A DNA stretch of 64,000 bases from Plantago ovata (Eukaryota; Streptophyta; Magnoliopsida; Lamiales; Plantaginaceae): assembly GCA_028274465.1 (NCBI GenBank), contig CM051457.1:109181982-109245981 (forward strand), read 5' to 3'. The position numbers were made by a program, and so were the translations under genes. Shown in pieces: positions 59,050 to 64,000 of the stretch. Below the pieces are notes generated by a model, which worked only from the letters and a program-made list of their open reading frames with translations, was not told the DNA's origin and made no database searches. Each line of letters opens with the position of its first letter. Within the stretch, counting starts at the first letter, position 1.

Positions 59050-59537
59050 GGGGAACTTTCAGCAAGTATCTAGGCTATTTATGCAAACTCGCTGAAAAGA
59101 TTCTTGTCTATTTCAGCAAGTAATCTAATCCCATAAAACTCGGTAAAATCAATTTGTGACGTTAATCGGGCACAGATAAACTCGTAATAATCATGACATG
59201 AAATACAATCGTGGCCATTGATTAAAAGGAGTTATTGATCTAACGGTTAACAAAACAAAGAGAGAGAGTGCTCTGACGGTTTTAGTTAGTGGGCCACTAC
59301 GCATTCAATGCAAAGGCTCCACTAACGCCTTTGTTTCTCTGTTTTACCCTTGCTGAGAACTCAAATCGATTGAGTTTCTCACACATCAGAGACACTATAT
59401 AAAGAAGGAGTTAGAGAATGACAAAATTCTTTAACTCACATTTCCTTTCTCTGCAAATTTTAGCCATAATCTACTGTACCTCCGGTCAAAAAGCAAACTA
59501 TCTTTTTCGTACACATTCTCTTCTATATAAAGAAATG
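59050..59537 (+). promoter_or_regulatory. spacer with two TATA-like boxes before the 3' ORF
   Basis: Non-coding spacer. AAGGGGGAACT at 59046-59056 is a polypurine tract-like word. TATATAAAG occurs at 59396-59404 and again at 59525-59533, the second just before the ATG at 59535. An internal promoter for the 3' ORF is possible but unproven. Confidence 0.4.
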
Positions 59538-62500
59538 GCACCAAAGAGACAGTCCTCCAAGACCTCCAAGTCGTCTAAGGTTGACAGTGCTGAGAAACGC
59601 ACTGCTCCGGTGACTACTCCGGCAACAAACACAACAAAAGTTGTGTTGAAAAACGATAGAATCTCTGAAAAACCATGCCTCCTTCATATCTTGACACTGC
59701 AAAGTGTGAGATGATGATGCAATGGGGCGGATTCGCTAAAGAGAAGTATATTCGATACTTCTATGAACAAGAACTTGACTGGTGACAATGAAGAGGCGCT
59801 TGAATTTATCAAGCAGCAAGGCCTCATTCATTTTATAACTGCTCGCACTAAGCAAGTGAGCATGTTAGACACAATGGAGTTCTACAACAATGCAGAAATC
59901 CAGTCCCTAACTGATAGTAAAGGAGTCACTGAAAAAGTGATCTTTACTACAGTTCAGAACACGCAAATAGTCCTGAAATGGACTGATTTAGCGGAAATCT
60001 TTCAGATTCCAACCACTGGAACTGAAGATGACGTCACTGCAACTGATGAAGAAATTGAAGCCTTCTACAGTGACGTCAGAAATGAGAAAATGAAGAAAGG
60101 AGAGATTGCTCCCGTGACTTGGACAAAGCACGTTAAGAGGAAGCATCTCTGCCATTCACTTGGTCTAGTAGCTCTGCTACTAATTAAAGTTTTGGACTCC
60201 CAAGTTGGAGGAATAGACCAAGTAGGCCTGAGAAGGTGGCCGCTGCTGATGCATATCTATGAAAACAAAACGGAGCTTAACTGGGCTAAGTACATTTTCA
60301 ACAGACTTGTTGATTGTGTTACTAAGTTCAAGGTTAAGGTGGAAGACAACAAAGTCTCACCTTCCTTCCCAGTTATGTATGGAATAAAGATATGCTATAT
60401 CCTTGAACATTTCAGGATTCAGCTGAGAAACCCATTGCCAATCAAGAAATCTGTATGCAATGTGGGAAGATCCTTCTACAAGCAGAATGTACCTAAGATT
60501 GATGGCAAGAAACTTGAAAAATCTAAAAGACAACATCTGCAGATGTTGTCAGCACAAGTCAGCAAGAAAGGTATACAACAGCTGCAGATGTCACCACTCA
60601 GCAACTTAGAGATGAAACTGCTGTAGATGGTGGTGACAAAGATGAAACTGCTCTAGATGGTGATCATGCTGACACCACTATACCTGTTGCTGAAAATGCA
60701 ACTACTGACGCCTCTGCTGGGAAACTCGAAAAATCAAAGAAGAAAAAGAGGAAGCTGATGATGACACTCAGACTGCAGCGTCATCAGCAAATCCCGTCCC
60801 CAAGAGAAAAAGGACAAACAACCCAAGGAAGAAAACACTGGCTCGCAAGTCAGTACCAATTGTCCATGATCTCTCAGGACGATTCCCAAGCAGTTGTTGA
60901 AACGCAAGTTCCAGTAGATGTTGCTGAGGTGGTTACTGAAACCTATGTGAGCAATGTTGAAGTGTTTGCGGAAGCCTTCAACAATCAACTTAATGTTGAT
61001 CCTTCTACTGTGAATAGACCACAAGGCAGTGGAAATGAAATTCCTGCACAAGTCCCAGATATCTACATTGTAGATAATCTAGATGATCAAAACTCTGGAA
61101 CCAGCAAGTGATATTGCTGCTGATCTAAGAACCTCGGCACTTGTTGATGCTGCTGAAAAGATGATTGCTGAACAAGCAACTCATCAAGTTGCTGAAACCA
61201 CAGCTGCTGAAGAACCAGTTGCTGAGACAATAATGGTTCAAGTCCCAGAAGTTGCTGAAGAACACAAGAAGCATTATTCGATGACTGCATCTCACAATGC
61301 TGAGAATACTGGCCCCAGTTCCCAAAGACATCAATTGAAAAAGTCCAGCTTGTACTAGAAGCTTTAAGCCAACAGATGGACTTGGACATTGAAGAAACAT
61401 CCAACAAGTCCATTGATGTTTTTATGACAAGCAGTGAGCTTAAGGGTCAAGATGCTTCTGCTCAACTTGTCATTTCAGAGACAAGGGAGATTGCTGAAAC
61501 CGCGCAGCTTTCTCAAACAGAGCAAGCCAAGAAGTCTGCTGAAGAAACAGTCCCAGAAATTGAAGAAACTGTTAATGCTGAAAGGACTGAGCCACAACCT
61601 GTCCTTCTTCAGCAGGTAGATAACTCAACCATCAGTAAAACTTCATTTTCTGAAACTATTCTTTTGCTAATATTATGATATCTCTACAGACTTCTCAAGA
61701 TGCAAGTCAGATGGTTGTTGAAGCCTCTGCACCAGAATCAACACTTCCTGCTCAGCAGGTAGTTAAAGTTTTTGGTAATAAAACTAAGTTTGACAACTTA
61801 GTACTTGTATCTAACTCATATTTATTTCAGGATGAACAAATGGAGGATGCTACTCAAGCTCCTCAAGGAATGGAAATTGTACAACATGAGCTTGCTGAAA
61901 CTCAGCAGGTAATTCATGTTTCAGCTTTGAACTCTAAGGCAATTATCCAAACCTCTCCTGATCTAAATATTATTCTTTTTCAGGCTCTAAAGGAGACCAC
62001 TGAAGTGGTGCACATCACTGAAGATTCACAAGTGAGTTCTGAGGAACTTTACTTGAACTTCAAAAGAACAACCTTGTCAAGAGTTGCTAAGTCTGTCAGC
62101 AACTGGCAAAGGTACAGAAGGATGGACTTTTCTGACCTCCATCTTCATCTATCAAATGAGAAAAAGAGATCCTCTCTGCTGAAGCTCGAGACATTTGTCC
62201 ACTCCATACTTCCTGAAGAATTCTCATATTCTCAGCTAATGAGCTCGAATCTGATTGCTCAAATCAGAGAGAATATGAAGGCAAAATTTAAGAGTGCCTC
62301 TCCAGCTGAACAAGCTGTGATGCTCAAGGGTTCATTTGTACCCGTGGTGGCTGATCCCCACAAAATCAATGAGGAAGAGGAAGTATCGAGTGTTGCTCTA
62401 TACAAGCATCTTGAGCTAGTCATTCTGACTGATGATGATGAAGAGGAAGAAGATGAAAACATCCCTACTGATCCAGTGATGATGAAGGGAAAGATTCAAA

Positions 62501-62781
62501 GGACAAAAGGATGACGATGATGACAATCAAGGTCCAAGTCCTGATGCTGGTGGTTTAAATTGACAGTTGCTGAAACTGAACAACAAGACAATCAGCAAGC
62601 TGAACAAACACAAACTCAGCATGAATCTCAACCTGCTCCTACTGATGCTGAAAATCAAGCACCTGTACAAGGCGCTGATACTGAAGAGGAATATGCCAGA
62701 AAACGAGCTGCCTTGAAACATGGCAAGAGTCAGTTTCTGATGCCAAAGGTCACTGATGCAAACCTTGATGATGAAGAATGA
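59535..62781 (+). pseudogene. extra 3' ORF of the Sirevirus (env-like position), broken
   Basis: Begins MAPKRQSSKTSKSSKVDS (basic, Ser/Lys-rich). A shift near 59660 leads through 59763-60626, whose globular region (GLIHFITARTKQ, TDLAEIFQIP, HSLGLVALLLIK) resembles proteins annotated as plant transposon or Sirevirus ORF products. It continues in several frames as Glu/Ala-rich, low-complexity sequence (60758-61678, 61675-62514, 62560-62781). Three GT-AG mini-introns lie at 61616-61689, 61759-61830 and 61909-61983. The later part contains LSRVAKSVSNWQRYRR. No signal peptide, no clear transmembrane pair and no fusion motif, so calling it an envelope is not supported by what I see. Function unknown. 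Confidence 0.72.
61616..61983 (+). other. three tandem GT-AG mini-introns in the 3' ORF
   Basis: Candidate introns 61616-61689 (74 bp), 61759-61830 (72 bp) and 61909-61983 (75 bp). Each starts CAG|GTA after a CAGCAG exon end and finishes in a (T-rich) CAG. The exons between are 69 and 78 bp, all junctions phase 0. The first intron contains a stop, so splicing it joins the frames on its two sides; the other two are open and could be retained. Confidence 0.6.
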
Positions 62782-62901
62782 ATGGATGAAGATACCAAAG
62801 AGCTACTACAAAACAGTCTCCTAATTCATGCAAGGCATACACAGAATTTGGACATTGGTAATCTTCAGGAGTAAAGCAAAGAAGTCCACTCCCTTCCACT
62901 T

Positions 62902-63090
62902 ACTACTGGCGAAACTCCAGTAATTGAGTCTCAAACGTTGCCCTCAGCAACTACTCAATTAAAACTAACTACTGGCGAAACTCCAGTAATTGAGTCTCAA
63001 ACGTGCCCTCAGCAACTACTCAATTAAAACTAACTACTGGTGAACTCCAGTTGTTGAGTCTGAACCGTTGCCATCAGCAACCACTCAACC
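62902..63090 (+). repeat. 66-bp tandem repeat, three copies
   Basis: Units start at 62902, 62968 and 63033, beginning ACTACTGGCGAAACTCCAGT. Copy 2 lacks one T. Each unit can form a TACTGG/CCAGTA hairpin and a second stem (AATTGAGT with ACTCAATT, enclosing GTTGC with GCAAC). Confidence 0.88.
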
Positions 63091-63935
63091 AAAAGGAAAT
63101 GAAGCTGCTAACTTAGATTCCAAGGTTGTTGGCCTTGATGAATCTGAGGATGAAGATGATCTATCAGCAAATGAGGATGAAAACTCAAAGAAAGACCCAA
63201 AAGTGGTTGAAATTCCTCCTCCTGATTACATAAATGATGAAGACGATTGCTTAAGAGCAGAATTGTTGTTACAAGATGATCAGTTTGCTTCGGAACTAAA
63301 GTTCATTCCTTGACCCCAAATCTAGTGCCGTTCTCACGTGTAGAGGAGTTTACTCCTAGAATTTTGGCACTAAAGAAAGTCCATGATGCCTGTTTGATAT
63401 TGGAAAAATATTGGCCACAGTGCTGAGACGCACTACTACTCTTACAATAGCTCAGAAAGACATCAGTCTTTATCACAAGAGCTATGAAGAAGATGTAAGT
63501 CAAGCACTCCGGTTAGCATAGACCGCATTAGTAAAGGCTCAGACTTTCATGGAAGAAAAGGCCGCAAAAGAGCAAAGACATGAGGAGAACATGGTGAGTA
63601 TTAAAAATGAGCTGTCAAAGATGACTTCTGATCAGCAACAAATCATCATGAAATACAACAGCCTAAGTACTCTTGCTGAAAATTGCAATGAGTTCTACTT
63701 TCTGCACATCACTCCGATGTTGCAATCCATATCTAAGGGGGAAAAGAGAAGTACAAGAAAAAGAACCCAAACCCCTCCTACTGTTGATGTGCCACTACCA
63801 ATAGAACCTCTTGCTGAAAAAGAGCAAAGTTCTAAAAGACAAGCAGAATCTGAGTTAAATTCAGAAAGTCCGAAAAGAGAAAAACTGCTGCTGAAACTCA
63901 AGGTTTTTGCCACACTGAAAGTAATCAAGATCTGA
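63068..63935 (+). pseudogene. distal acidic and coiled-coil part of the Sirevirus 3' region
   Basis: 63068-63313 is Glu/Asp-rich (DESEDEDDLSANEDENSKKD). After a gap with stops, 63549-63935 encodes a coiled coil (EEKAAKEQRHEENMVSIKNEL) and a Lys/Glu-rich tail. These look like the broken end of the 3' ORF. AAGGGGGAAAAGAG at 63735-63748 is another polypurine tract-like word inside the frame. No catalytic motif. Confidence 0.55.
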
Positions 63936-64000
63936 ATGAAGATGATGATGATGATGACAATCAGACAATAGCTCAAGCCATAAGAGCTAGACCTTTAACA

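Larger units (their letters stand above)
51144..64000 (+). mobile_element. Sirevirus-type copia element, 5' part, running off the window
   Basis: 5' LTR 51144-52715, PBS TGGTATCAGAGC at 52718-52729, gag with UBN2-like and CCHC domains, long coiled-coil linker, pol in copia order, hairpin array, then about 4.5 kb of additional coding sequence after pol. The extra 3' ORF, size and PBS context are those of Sireviruses (SIRE1/Maximus lineage). Gag, pol and the 3' ORF all carry stops or frameshifts, so this copy is dead. The 3' LTR must lie beyond 64000. Confidence 0.88.

Noticed and set aside
59535..62781. Envelope gene in the Sirevirus
   Set aside because: The position suggests it, but there is no signal peptide, membrane anchor, cleavage site or fusion peptide in what I can read, so only the position is reported.

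Overview
This is a stretch of plant nuclear genome, from a eudicot. It is AT-rich and most genes have GT-AG introns. It contains a peroxin-11 gene, a 12-exon pectin acetylesterase gene, an Rf-type PPR pseudogene and many plant LTR retrotransposons. The CTGAACTGAACT-rich Harbinger-type MITEs and the Sirevirus would fit Caryophyllales, but the species cannot be named from sequence alone.

Layout. (1) 1-3505: intergenic, with one MITE. (2) 3506-16555: a decayed Ty1/copia element on the minus strand, split by a nested 8.4 kb Ty3/gypsy element (6824-15235, TSD AGCAT) that keeps only a gag-protease ORF. (3) 16642-21468: a very young copia element with LTRs that look identical, unusual TCTCA...TGAGA ends, an intact 1272-codon pol ORF and almost no gag. 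(4) 21474-32440: the gene-bearing part, with an armadillo-repeat gene (one 1-base frameshift) and an intact seven-exon PEX11 gene, separated by MITEs and duplicated intergenic blocks. (5) 33121-37857: one PPR pseudogene broken by a copied pectin-acetylesterase 3' end, a histone H3.3 retrocopy with a 15-bp TSD, and a 2.8 kb TIR transposon with a 10-bp TSD that carries a long palindrome. (6) 37858-44266: a scrambled cell-wall locus with inverted pieces of the pectin acetylesterase gene, a dead GH10 xylanase-like pseudogene, and the intact pectin acetylesterase gene whose second intron and third exon are present again as an inverted repeat next to its own promoter. (7) 44267-51143: coiled-coil gene fragments, a short Helitron, remnants of an older Sirevirus with a 3' LTR, a hairpin MITE, a probable solo copia LTR and a tRNA-like sequence. 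(8) 51144-64000: the 5' LTR, gag, pol and long extra 3' coding region of a decayed Sirevirus that runs off the window.

Only PEX11 and the pectin acetylesterase look fully functional as host genes; the armadillo gene would be if its single-base frameshift is an assembly error. The least expected signals are in the Sirevirus: seven hairpins just after pol whose stems vary but stay paired around a shared ACRGG loop core, and three phase-0 GT-AG mini-introns of 72-75 bp in the extra 3' ORF.
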